This document shows, piece after piece, positions 8,673 to 17,967 of a DNA stretch of 64,000 nucleotides. The notes below the pieces were generated by a model, which searched no databases, had not been told where the DNA came from, and saw nothing but the letters and a program-made list of their open reading frames with translations. Location: assembly GCA_963746255.1 (NCBI GenBank), contig CAVVAJ010000007.1:620001-684000 (forward strand), written 5' to 3'. Position numbers and translations under genes: made by a program. Origin of the DNA: DAOVXM01 sp963746255. Its GTDB lineage: Bacteria > Chloroflexota > Anaerolineae > Anaerolineales > UBA4823. The first letter of the stretch is position 1. Every line of letters begins with the position of its first letter.

Positions 8673-9218
8673 ATGTTGGTCGCCAAACAAGTAGCGGATT
8701 TTCTCACCCTCAGCCGGGTGATGATTGCTTTTGGCTTGGGGATAGTCGGAATTCTTAAAGGTGCGGCTGGGTTGCCGGAAGCGGTCTGCTTGCTGCTCTT
8801 GTCTTGGACAACGGATTCGCTGGACGGACCGCTCGCAAGGCGCAGCCGGGTACAGTATCGCTCGTGGTTCGGTGATCACGACCTTGAAGCTGATATCGCA
8901 GCCTCGATTGGCTTGCTGGTCTACCTTATGAGTTCAGGATTTGTAAATAGGTGGGTTGGGAGCGGGTATTTTATTCTAATGGCGGTGGTGTATTACCTGC
9001 TGGGCAGCCCAAGATCGATGGGTATGCTTTTTCAGGCGCCGATCTATGGTTGGTTTATGTGGGTAGCCGTTCGTGAGATCCCGCCGGTGGGTATTTTGCT
9101 GTGGCTCTGGATAATCCTGGCGGTGCTCATCACCTGGCCGCGCTTTCCCAAAATGGTCGTGCCCGAATTTATTGGCGGCATCCGGGAAATTTATTCCACC
9201 TGGGCGAAGCCCAAATGA
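8673..9218 (+). CDS. CDP-alcohol phosphatidyltransferase family protein
   Basis: Integral membrane enzyme family that transfers a phosphatidyl group from CDP-diacylglycerol to an alcohol (PgsA, PssA and relatives). The family signature D-G-x2-A-R followed by G and two aspartates is visible in DGPLARRSR and GDHDLEAD around residues 50-75, though the spacing (ten residues from AR to G, then D after two) differs slightly from the canonical form. At 181 residues it has about five membrane segments. The last residues and stop codon (TWAKPK then TGA) lie in repeat A, so the natural C-terminus may have been replaced. The alcohol substrate cannot be told. Confidence 0.75.
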   Translation: MLVAKQVADFLTLSRVMIAFGLGIVGILKGAAGLPEAVCLLLLSWTTDSLDGPLARRSRVQYRSWFGDHDLEADIAASIGLLVYLMSSGFVNRWVGSGYFILMAVVYYLLGSPRSMGMLFQAPIYGWFMWVAVREIPPVGILLWLWIILAVLITWPRFPKMVVPEFIGGIREIYSTWAKPK

Positions 9219-9306
9219 AATATGCGCGCAAACCTGTACCCGCAGGGGCAAAATTCCGTAATGCCCCGCTGCTTGCTGCGGGGATAGGGATTTTGAGGGT
9301 TTGCCA
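9201..9306. repeat. repeat A, 3' half copy
   Basis: Begins at the TGGGCGAAGCCCA hairpin and runs to the GGGTTTGCCATTTA end. It is directly followed by a full copy, and it supplies the stop codon of the preceding gene at 9218. Confidence 0.8.
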
Positions 9307-9484
9307 TTTATTTCATATGCGAGAATACCCGCTAGCTTGCTGGTGGGATGAATGGCTGGAACCGAGGATTCCGCTGGGCGAAGCCCAGATGAAATATGCG
9401 AGCAAACCTGTACCCGCAGGGGCAAAATTCCGTAATGGCCCGCTGCTTGCTGTGGGGATAGGGATTTTGAGGGTTTGCCATTTA
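9307..9484. repeat. repeat A, full copy 2
   Basis: Same structure and length as the copy at 6376-6553, with scattered base changes, several of which keep hairpin pairing. Confidence 0.8.
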
Positions 9485-9993
9485 CTCCCGTTATCGCCAG
9501 TAGCATATTGAACCTTGGCGCCAAAGCCCCTCGCAGCCGAACTAGTGCATTGCACTTCGCTTCCCCAGCTTCCCCGTTATCTGGATCGCTCTTGCGCATC
9601 ATCTGAACTGTCAGTTCAAGTCCAGTGCTTTTCACTTGAACAACCTTACACCCACTAACCCACCCTTTCTCCATTGTGTCGTCTTCCAAGAGGCGATCTG
9701 TGTTCTTGTTCGAAATGGTGGCCGAGTAAAACGCGGTGATGCAATGGACTCCAAGCCTGGTTAGTCAGGTCTCCAAATGGATTCGGTGAGGGCGATAAAC
9801 AAGACATTCTTGAACGAGCCTTGCTCAAACCCAGCTACTTTTCTTCCCCGCTCTATTTGAATGTGAACTGGAATGATGACCTCCCCCCAAATTTCTGTTC
9901 TATATTAGTACTTGGCTTCAACCTCCGAAGTTGCACTTGTTAGTTGAATCTAGGTTTAATGAGTCTGCCATTCTCCTGGAATTATTTCCCAGG
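9485..9993. other. no gene recognised; possibly decayed coding DNA
   Basis: A minus-strand frame is open at about 9490-9689 but part of it is just read-through into repeat A, and I recognise no family in the unique part. From 9690 to 9993 there is no convincing frame on either strand. Confidence 0.3.
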
Positions 9994-11263
9994 TTAATCA
10001 CGGATACCTTCTTTCAATTCATAGTAATCCACATGAATCTGTTCAATTAATGCCAGGGTGATCTCGCAAAGCATCCGTGCCGGCTCCGCTGCTATAACCT
10101 GACCATGTTCAACAATATTACGAAATGGTCGGAAAACTGCATCAATCATATCCAGGGTTCCGTGGCTCAATATCTGCCCTGGGGATTCTGCAATCGCTTT
10201 CCGATAGGCATACAAACCGGTTCCCTCTACTTGTATTTGTTCCTTTTTCAGAAGGTTGCGGAGGAGACCTTCAACACAGGGGGCCAGAGATTTAAATATA
10301 CTCAAATATTTCTCTTCTGCCATAAATAGCCTTTCAACTTCAATCAGTATTGGCTCTTTTTGTTCACCGGCAATTGGGCTGAGTTCTAATAGATTTTTTA
10401 ATCTCTCCAGATCATCCCTGTTCGTATATTGAGATGCCCCGGATCCTATCAGTTCTTCGCGTACATAAAGTGGGATGAGCATATCAAAGATACTATCCTG
10501 CTCTATTACACTTTCGATAAATGAATTGCCGAGTGAAGTCGTCACCAGTGTTTTTGGATCGGTTTCTGATGTTGAGACAAGACCCATCTCACGAACTCTA
10601 AATGCATAAGCGTCTGGCGGGGATACTTCAAAATCATAAGTAAAATACTCTTTTTCAAACGAAATTGACCTATTATCATTAAGTTTTTGCAAATATGATC
10701 TCGGCATATGCCACAAATCATTATCACCAGCAGCAAGATATGTTTCCAGCGACAACAGGTACCTTGTCGCCTGAAGTTCTGGTAGTCTCAAGAATGAATT
10801 TCCCAAAGACGTAATTATCCATCGCTGTTCCTTATAATAGCAAAGATGATTATTTAATGCATATAGATAGTGCTCATACTCACATGTGTTAATTTCTTGA
10901 TACTCTTGCTGGGTTAATATAAACCAGAAGAATTCTATCTAAATCGCTCAGTTCGACGTAATCAACGACATAAATCTTATGACTGAGTAATGAATAAGTT
11001 AGGAGTCGCTTAATACTTTCAAGGTCCATGTTTCCCGCAGATAATAGTTCCTGATATTTTTCCTCCAGGTCGGATATTGAAATCCGAACTATATCTTCAG
11101 TCCATGCATAAAGTCCCTCAGGGTGCTTCTGATAGTAGTCAATAAGAGAGCGTGTAATTTCATTGATAATAGCAGGAGATAGTAGATTGGGTGGGACCCG
11201 ATGGTAAGAAGGATCCTTCTTGATCTTTTCTAGAGCATTGCGAATATCAATTGTATAACTCAT
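9994..11263 (-). CDS. unknown protein with HEPN-like C-terminus, split by a frameshift
   Basis: Two minus-strand frames (11263 to 10889, 124 residues, and a frame ending at 9994) read as one protein of about 420 residues if one base is skipped at about 10936. The second frame is open well upstream of its first possible start and into the first frame, with no start codon or ribosome site of its own, which argues for one gene. The N-terminal third is helical and charged. The middle has a stretch like the wing of a winged-helix domain (RWIITSLGNSFL). The last 100 residues are helical with FRNIVEHG, an R-x4-H pattern as in HEPN ribonucleases and Apea-type effectors. The region is AT-rich compared with its neighbours, suggesting transfer. 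Function not known; a defence or toxin role is inference. Confidence 0.5.
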
Positions 11264-11951
11264 TAGAACCCCTCCAATGTATTCTATTAATGATAACTGA
11301 TCATAATCTTGCTCAAGATGGAAGACCAGTTATCGTGGCTGATAAAACCTCATAAATAGTATCAAGTTTCCCAACCTGCATCTCAGATTAAATATTCTGC
11401 CATAATCATCATTGTATGTCTGCCCGAATTAATTACTTCATGTTGCGGATAAAAAACCTTCCGATAAATGATCCATTGATCAGTATACAGGAGGTGAATT
11501 GCGAATTCTATATAAATATCCAGGATTTTTTCGTATAACATTATGATCATGTTCTTATTCACACCCCAAAATGATAAGTTACCAAATATGTCACTTGTTG
11601 AGGTAACAATTAGTGTGAAACAGGTTGCGTTAATTATCTGAATTCTTATTAGTTTAACAGATTTGTTAGGAGATTCCCGAAGAGGTGTATGTAAACTGCG
11701 GCTTGAGAGGAAATAATAATGAATTCTTAATTGAAAGAAATTGCATCAATTTGGTATCTATGAAGTATTATATGTTGGTGGGTAAAAATCTTTGCTCTAA
11801 CAGATCTTAACTTAGCATCTTTTTTAGATACATCAAGCTCTGACCTCAGTAAACGATATCTTCGTGCCAGTTTTAAATCAATCTATCTCGTACGACAGAG
11901 GAGTGGGGTACTTTAGCTCTGGTTCGCTCCGTATAGCTGCTAAGGGGATGG
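11264..11951. other. AT-rich stretch without recognised gene
   Basis: About 690 bases with many stops in all frames, no clear RNA gene, and no large inverted repeat. It may hold the promoter of the minus-strand gene ending at 9994, but I see no strong -35/-10 pair. Confidence 0.4.
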
Positions 11952-12075
11952 CTAATTTTGCCTTTGTTGTAGCTTCGCAGCCTCTTCTTCTAGGTCGTCA
12001 AAAGTAGGCAGTATTCGTTCTACTATTGCATCACCAAAATGATTAAACTGGGGAATGAAAATAGTTTCAAACCTG
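11952..12075 (-). pseudogene. 3' fragment of an unrecognised gene next to IS30
   Basis: The minus frame that continues past the IS30 end reads as ordinary protein (SRFETIFIPQFNHFGDA and an acidic, glutamine-rich tail) and stops at 11952. It could be the tail of a gene cut by the IS30 insertion. No matching 5' part was found. Confidence 0.3.
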
Positions 12076-12078
12076 GAT

Positions 12079-13083
12079 TCAACTCTTAAGTGCAACAGAC
12101 TGTTTATAAAATACCTCAAAAGGTGATTTGAAACCAAGACACTTTCTTGGACGATGGTTTAGCTTATTCATAATCTGTACCAGCTCATGATTTGTGACCG
12201 AAGTTAGCTCTCGATTTTTGGGAATATATTGGCGGACCAGCCCATTCATGTTTTCATTCGTGCCCCGCTCCCAGGCGGCATAAGGATGAGCAAAGAAGAA
12301 TTTGATCCCAAGTTCTTGAGCAATCCGTTCATGCTCAGCGAACTCTTTACCATTGTCTCCAGTGATCGTATGCGAGCGACCTGCAACTGGCAGGAGCAAA
12401 TCTATCACAGCATCGCTGACCAGTTCGGCAGTGCGGCGATCAACTTTGCGCAACAAGGCAAAACGCGATTTTCGTTCCGTAAGGGTTACGATGGCCTGGT
12501 GATGTCCTTTTCCAATGATGGTGTCTACTTCCCAATCCCCAATCCGGTGACGTTGATCAACAATCTCTGGTCGTTGCTCAATACTCACTCGATTGGGCAG
12601 TGTTCCCCGCCGGTCATAGCTGCCATAGCGTTTGCGGCGTTTCTTCTGGCAACGCAGGTGCTTGTACAGCTTCCCTCCAGCACGTTTGTCAGTCAGAATG
12701 TACTGGTAGATCCTTTCATGGCTAACCTGGATGTCCGTGTTTTGCCACAACCAGACCGAAATCTGCTCTGGGCTCCAGTCTTGGCACAACTTGCTCTCGA
12801 TCAGCAACCAGTTCTCTTCCTGAATGCGTGGTTTGGCTTTATTGCGTCTGCTCGAAGCCATATGGTGGGCCTGCTTGGGGCGCAGTCCCAAAATGGAGTA
12901 GTAAGCCCTGACCGCCTCCTTTTTCAGATTTCCGGAATTGTGTCCAGTTTTCCGGAATGTGCTCTCTAATACCTCCTCCTGGTTAATATTTAAATTATTA
13001 ATATTATTTAAAGGCTTTAAAGAGAGGGCGGGAATCCGGTTTTCTGGAGTGGATTCCAGATTTCCGGAATCAAACGCGGGCAT
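12079..13083 (-). CDS. IS30 family transposase, N-terminus lost
   Basis: Cut-and-paste DDE transposase. From about residue 65 it follows the IS30 family: RPKQAHHMASSRRN, then the catalytic D in GDWEVDTIIGKG, D in ITGDNGKEF, and E in WERGTNENMNG, ending with YKQSVALKS. The usual N-terminal helix-turn-helix of about 50 residues is absent. Instead the frame opens with low-complexity sequence made from the neighbouring palindrome array (SGNLES, TPENR), so the apparent start is probably not the true one. The element looks truncated at its 5' end and is likely inactive. Confidence 0.85.
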   Translation of the reverse strand: MPAFDSGNLESTPENRIPALSLKPLNNINNLNINQEEVLESTFRKTGHNSGNLKKEAVRAYYSILGLRPKQAHHMASSRRNKAKPRIQEENWLLIESKLCQDWSPEQISVWLWQNTDIQVSHERIYQYILTDKRAGGKLYKHLRCQKKRRKRYGSYDRRGTLPNRVSIEQRPEIVDQRHRIGDWEVDTIIGKGHHQAIVTLTERKSRFALLRKVDRRTAELVSDAVIDLLLPVAGRSHTITGDNGKEFAEHERIAQELGIKFFFAHPYAAWERGTNENMNGLVRQYIPKNRELTSVTNHELVQIMNKLNHRPRKCLGFKSPFEVFYKQSVALKS

Positions 13084-13437
13084 GATTTTCCAGTTTTTCG
13101 GAATCTACTCCAGTTTTCTGGAATGAAGTTGGGATCGTAATCCAGTTTTCTGGACTGGATTCCAGTTTTTCGGAATCTACTCCAATATTCTGGACTGGTG
13201 TTGGATGTGTATTCCAGTTTTCCGGATCGGACGATGGCTTATCGTCCAGTTTTCTGGACTTGAGTCCAGTTTCTTGGTCCAGTTTTTCGGAATCTGCTCC
13301 AGTTTTCTGGAATGAAGTTGGGATCGTATTCCAGATTTCTGGACTGGATTCCAGATTTCCGGAATCAAACGCGGCATGATTTTCCAGTTTTCTGGAATTT
13401 ACTCCAGTTTTCTGGAGCGGATTCCAGTTTTCCGGAC
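12925..13437. repeat. cluster of about 19 short palindromes (TCCAGTTTTCTGGA type)
   Basis: A 14-16 base imperfect palindrome, centred on an A/T4 core with arms CCAG/CTGG or CCAG/CGGA, recurs at about 12925, 12944, 13034, 13054, 13090, 13109, 13141, 13160, 13180, 13212, 13244, 13264, 13278, 13298, 13329, 13348, 13383, 13403 and 13422. Most are in pairs about 20 bases apart, with 31-35 bases between pairs. Longer segments are duplicated too (for example 13051-13092 and 13345-13385). The array covers and replaces the 5' end of the IS30 transposase. Confidence 0.85.
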
Positions 13438-13672
13438 TGGACCGCAGCGGGGAACGAGAAGACCAATTGTCCAGGGGCTTGGTAGTACTGGCGCTCCGCA
13501 CCAGTTGGGCAAAAGATGGATAATAATGCTTTTATCGGAATTCACAGTGTCTTCACCAACTTGGCGCGAGTAGACGGTGTAGATAGTTAACTTAATTATT
13601 AAGTAGACTTTTCCCGCAAAAACGGTATATATACCTTTTTTCACGGCCTCGCGATAGGCTTTAATAGGATCA

Positions 13673-13699
13673 ACTATCTACACTATCTACACTATCTAC
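13673..13699. repeat. three perfect tandem copies of ACTATCTAC
   Basis: A 9-base unit repeated exactly three times in a row. It may be a protein-binding iteron or a replication-slippage product; nothing else indicates an origin. Confidence 0.6.
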
Positions 13700-13821
13700 T
13701 TAAATGAGCCAACCATCTCAAATTCCCCCCCATAAACACTTCCTAAAACCCCAGCAATACGGTGCAAATATTCAAATAATTGTTCGTGTCTTTTCCCACT
13801 GCCCGTGCATCGCGGCTGCCA

Positions 13822-13940
13822 ATTCGAACCTGGCGCCAAAAAACAATCACTTACTCAAAAATCAGCCTGGACCTCTCCGGCGAACAGTGGGCCGTCGCTG
13901 CCCCGCACATACCCCCCACCCAGGTGACCCCTAGCGGACC
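13822..13940 (+). pseudogene. IS5-type transposase 5' remnant, copy 1
   Basis: Encodes a degraded version of the start of IS5-family transposases (LDLSGEQWAV, compare DLTDEQWAxLxPLLP), followed by CGCACATACCCCCCACC and GGTGACC. The same fragment occurs at 17694, 21326 and, inverted, at 63785-63887. Only the first 30 codons are ever present. The rest of 13438-14389 holds no gene that I can support. Confidence 0.55.
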
Positions 13941-14389
13941 TGTTCCGAACCACCTTCCCTATGATTTTCGGGTAAAAACCATCCATGGGGGCAATGGGTC
14001 TCGAAGGAATTACCTACTCAGAAAAATAATTTTGACTGCTGGAATCGTCAAGTAACCCTGGCGTTTCCTATCTGCATATTGAATCTGCTAATTATTTCAA
14101 CCCATTTCAAAAGAAAGGTTTTACTGATACATAGAGTGATTGACCATCGCTTTTCGTTTCGCTGCCCTTGGATTGATTCAGTCAAAGCAGAGCTAATAAA
14201 CATACCCTCCTGGCACGCGGGTCAATTCGTGAAATTCCGAAAAATTTCTGGGTAAAAGGATGGCATCAATCTTGTGAGGCCAGAAGATATTCTAAAAAAC
14301 TATTTAGGTTGGGCGAATGGAATAGCAGGTACAATCGATTTATCAATATTCAGGTAAACCTCCTTTACCCCCGCAAAGGATTTCTCCGC

Positions 14390-15592
14390 ATGGCTGCAAA
14401 TAAACAACCTATCCTTGTTCTATTCATTTTCTTGGTGTTTATAATGGGTTGCAGCGTCTCTGGTGAAGGCGGAATGGCCGCACCCCAATCCACTGGACTC
14501 GCTCCAAGTGCTGGGGTGACAATGATCCCATCCGCGACTTCGGTAAACCCGACTGGAGCCTTCATACCGACGGTCAACTCCCTGGGCAATAACCAACCAG
14601 CTAAAACCCCAACCCAGGAAGCTATACCGACCAGCACGAGTATACCGACCGCGACGGAAACAAAAGTCGACTTCGAAGTTGGGAGAGAGATCACCATCAA
14701 GTACCTGCGGGACTTGGAGATCACCGCTAGTGAGATCACTTTCGAGGAAGAGCTCCCCCAGACCTCCTATTATCAACAGCACATTGTTAGCTATATCTCG
14801 GAAGGTAACAAGATCTATGGCCTGTTAACGATCCCCGTCGGGGAACCCCCAGACGGCGGGTTTAAGGCGATTGTTTTCAATCACGGGTATATACCACCAA
14901 CAGCTTACCGAACCATGGAACGTTACACAGCCTACGTTGATCACCTGGCAAGGAGCGGTTTTGTGGTCTTTAAGATCGATTACCGAGGACATGGGGAGTC
15001 GCAGGGGGAGCCTTCCGGGTCATATTTCTCACCCGGGTACACTATCGACTCGATCACCGCGCTCAAGAGCCTGCAGATGATGGACATAATCGATCCACAA
15101 GGAATTGGGATGTGGGGTCACAGCATGGCCGGCAACTTGGTCTTACGGGCGATGCTCATCGAACCGGACATCAAAGCAGGAGTGATCTGGGCCGGGGCGG
15201 TCTATAGCTATGATGATTTCGTAAAATACGGAATCGACGACAATACGTACCGGCCGCCAGAGACCCCGGAAACTCCGGAAGGCTCCGACCGCCGAAGAAG
15301 GTCGCAGGAAATATTCGATACGTACGGCCGGCCGGACACCCAGGTAGATTATTGGAAGGCCGTGTCTCTGACGGAAAATATCGAATTCCTCAACAGTCCA
15401 TTACAGCTCCACCATGCGGAGGATGACACAGTGGTGAATATCGGCTACTCCTTCGACCTGGCTGTTGTGCTGCAAGAAAATGGAAAGGAATACGAGTTTT
15501 ACACCTACGAAGGCGGCGGGCACAACCTGATCTCACCATATTTCGACCAGGCAATACTGCGAACGGTGGAGTTCTTCCGAAATAACTTGTGA
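14390..15592 (+). CDS. alpha/beta hydrolase lipoprotein (dienelactone hydrolase/prolyl oligopeptidase-like)
   Basis: Exported hydrolase of 400 residues. I chose ATG 14390 (AAAGGA about 9 bases upstream) because it gives a normal lipoprotein signal ending in MGC; a longer frame to 14309 adds a polar leader. A threonine/proline-rich linker of about 90 residues follows, then the alpha/beta hydrolase fold. The nucleophile is the serine of GHSMAG, the acid is in HHAEDDTVV and the histidine in GGGHNL. The fold suggests an esterase or peptidase acting outside the membrane; the substrate is unknown. Confidence 0.82.
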   Translation: MAANKQPILVLFIFLVFIMGCSVSGEGGMAAPQSTGLAPSAGVTMIPSATSVNPTGAFIPTVNSLGNNQPAKTPTQEAIPTSTSIPTATETKVDFEVGREITIKYLRDLEITASEITFEEELPQTSYYQQHIVSYISEGNKIYGLLTIPVGEPPDGGFKAIVFNHGYIPPTAYRTMERYTAYVDHLARSGFVVFKIDYRGHGESQGEPSGSYFSPGYTIDSITALKSLQMMDIIDPQGIGMWGHSMAGNLVLRAMLIEPDIKAGVIWAGAVYSYDDFVKYGIDDNTYRPPETPETPEGSDRRRRSQEIFDTYGRPDTQVDYWKAVSLTENIEFLNSPLQLHHAEDDTVVNIGYSFDLAVVLQENGKEYEFYTYEGGGHNLISPYFDQAILRTVEFFRNNL

Positions 15593-15677
15593 TCAGAAGA
15601 CCAAACTCTTAAATAAACCTGTTTGCGGATAGCAACCACGTTGCTCTGCCCCTTTTTCGGGCAAGAATCGGCGCATA

Positions 15678-17087
15678 ATGAGATACCATCGAAAACGATA
15701 TCAAACCATAATCCAGATCAGCCTGCTGCTCATCTGGTTGCTGACCGCGCCAGCGTATCAGGCGAAAGTTCAAGCTCAATCGGGAGCAGTATCCCGGAGT
15801 GAATTGATCCTGGCAATGAACACCCTGCGCGTCTCCCATGGTTTGCCCGCTTTGATCGAAGACCCAATTGTAAACGCCGTCGCGCAGTCCACTGCCGAAA
15901 TCATGGCAGCTAACAATATGTCCTGGCATATTGGCGATGTGCGCGGCCGCATCGCCGCGGCGGGCTATGGTGGCGGTGCGACAGTTTGGGCTACCGAAAA
16001 TTTTGCCGTGGGCCGCAAGAGCATTGATGAGATCATGCAGGTCTGGGCTGATCCCGATCACATGCGCCCGGCGGTCAATCCGGCCTACTGCCATGTGGGC
16101 GCGGGCGTGGCCCAGGCTGCGGATGGCAGCTATTATTACATTTTGCAGGCTGCATACACCTCCGACCAGGCCTGTGGTGAATACAAACCCGTTGATCCCG
16201 GAACTGGTGCAAACCCGGCACCCCCGGTTTCGCAAATCATTATTCCGGTGAAGATCGCCACGCCCGACGCCGGTGGTAGAATTTATCACATCGTCCAGGC
16301 GGGGCAGTCTTTCTGGTCTATCGCCATCGCATATCAAGTTACCATCCGTGATCTGGAGGTTTGGAACAACCTCTCAAGAGATAACGGCTTGTTTGTGGGA
16401 CAGAAGTTATTCATCCCTTCAAGCGGCACCGAAGGTTACGCCACCCCGACGCCGGTAGGGATGGTTCTGTTGGCAGCCCCTGATGCTGATGGCAAAATCG
16501 TTCACGAAGTGCAGCCGTACCAGGCCTTGATCATGATCGCGGAGGCTTACAACGTCAAAGTGGATACGATCTTGGCCTTCAATGGGCTTCAAGCCGATTG
16601 GCCGTTGCAAATCGGGCAGAAATTGCTGATTGATCCCGGAAAGGTGACGCCCAGCCCGACCCCGCGCCCACTCTCGGCCATCGAACAACTCACCCCAGCC
16701 AGCGACGGCAATTACTATCACAATGTCGAGAGCGGCGAATTCCTCGCCTGGATTGCGGATCTGTACGATGTCAACCTGGCCGAACTGATGGCTTGGAATG
16801 GACTCACTTCGGCTTCCATCATCCAGCCCGGGCAGCAGTTGCTCCTGCGCGTCACGCCGCCGGCCACGGCCACCCCAATCCCGGCCCTGCCAAGCGTCAC
16901 TTCAACGATCGCACAGACTCCGGTCACCCCCACATCCACCCAGGAGTTGACAACCACACCTCCCAGTGTCATCGCTTCCGCCGATGCGGAGGCTCAACCC
17001 AGTTCATCTGGGATGGTTGCGCCGCTTGTAGTCGTTTTGGTGGTTGCCGGTTTGCTTGTCTTGGGATGGGCTGCGCGGCGGAGGTAA
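15678..17087 (+). CDS. secreted CAP-domain protein with three LysM domains and C-terminal membrane anchor
   Basis: 469 residues. Signal peptide (residues 1-33), a CAP/SCP domain (about 40-165, with NTLRVSHGLPAL at its start and WADPDHMRPAVNP in the core), then three LysM modules at about 198-246, 271-314 and 342-388, separated by proline/threonine-rich linkers. A hydrophobic C-terminal helix (about 447-464) ends in basic residues WAARRR. LysM modules bind peptidoglycan or chitin-like glycans, so the protein is probably tethered to the membrane and reaches into the wall. CAP domains of this type have no agreed enzymatic role. Confidence 0.85.
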   Translation: MRYHRKRYQTIIQISLLLIWLLTAPAYQAKVQAQSGAVSRSELILAMNTLRVSHGLPALIEDPIVNAVAQSTAEIMAANNMSWHIGDVRGRIAAAGYGGGATVWATENFAVGRKSIDEIMQVWADPDHMRPAVNPAYCHVGAGVAQAADGSYYYILQAAYTSDQACGEYKPVDPGTGANPAPPVSQIIIPVKIATPDAGGRIYHIVQAGQSFWSIAIAYQVTIRDLEVWNNLSRDNGLFVGQKLFIPSSGTEGYATPTPVGMVLLAAPDADGKIVHEVQPYQALIMIAEAYNVKVDTILAFNGLQADWPLQIGQKLLIDPGKVTPSPTPRPLSAIEQLTPASDGNYYHNVESGEFLAWIADLYDVNLAELMAWNGLTSASIIQPGQQLLLRVTPPATATPIPALPSVTSTIAQTPVTPTSTQELTTTPPSVIASADAEAQPSSSGMVAPLVVVLVVAGLLVLGWAARRR

Positions 17088-17693
17088 TTGGCGATTGTTC
17101 AAATTGGTAGGGAATTTCTCAATGAACTGGCACGCTCCATGCTGTAGAAGGAAACACTTGTGCGAGCATCTGGTATCTTCGGTGTTGAGAATGATCTAAC
17201 GGGCTCGCCATTGGGATCGCCAGGGGATCATCCCCGAACCCAGGTGAGATGGACTGGATGGCGATCAGGAAGTAGCTCAGAAAGTCGACCAGATCATCAT
17301 CGCGCTCATCCAATGAGACCCGGGCACACGGACTGTCCAGTGATTCAGGGCAGCATTTTGCCAGGGTGTTCTTCTCATAGCCGGCCGGCGCCGAGGGGTA
17401 CGCCTCCACGGAGCATTCGGTTCCACGCCGGTGATGTGCCCTTTGGATACCAGAAAAACTAAACCAGCACAAGCGTTCTAGGTGATGAGATTGAATATTT
17501 TAAGGTTTCGCCTAGCTTACCCGCCCATCGATCCCCCTTCTCCATCAACCGGAAATGGGGCAGGTCCCTCACCCGTGCAAAGTTTTGACTCTCCAATGTG
17601 GGCGCAATCACAGTATCCCCCTTAGCCCTCCGAGTCCCCATCTTCGAATAGGAACTTAGCGCGGGCTTTACTCAGCTTTTCCTGCTCGCGGAT
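17088..17693. other. no gene recognised
   Basis: Open frames exist on both strands (notably 17119-17472 minus and 17459-17641 minus) but none looks like a known family and they overlap each other. Probably decayed DNA ahead of an IS5 remnant. Confidence 0.3.
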
Positions 17694-17763
17694 CATCAGC
17701 CTGGCCCTCACCGGCGAACAGTGGGTCGTTGGTGCCCCGCACATACCCCCACCCAGGTGACCT
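17694..17763 (+). pseudogene. IS5-type transposase 5' remnant, copy 2
   Basis: Shares with copy 1 the run from ATCAGCCTGG through GCACATACCCCC to GGTGACC, with a few changes. Too short to code. Confidence 0.5.
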
Positions 17764-17967
17764 ACCGTTTTTTGTCAGTTAGAAATTACAGAAAGAGTGA
17801 TACACCTACTTTCCATATCTACTACACAGCATTATTATAGCAACGATTTGTGACTGTTCTGTAACACCACGTCACCAACAGATTACATTCTTGAAATTGG
17901 TGTGTAACATTTACCGGTTAATATCAGGGTAAGTAAAATATAATATTTAACAGAAGGAGAAGTGCTG

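Noticed and set aside
11264..11951. tRNA or structured RNA
   Set aside because: No T-loop GTTCRA pattern, no paired acceptor-like ends and no conserved riboswitch motif seen by eye.
12925..13437. Possible CRISPR or protein-coding repeat domain
   Set aside because: Spacers are 5-20 bases and not unique, the motif itself is a palindrome, and frames on both strands are low-complexity with no start signal.
17119..17641. Minus-strand frames as genes
   Set aside because: No recognised family, no ribosome site, overlap with plus frames of equal length; likely chance in moderately GC-rich DNA.
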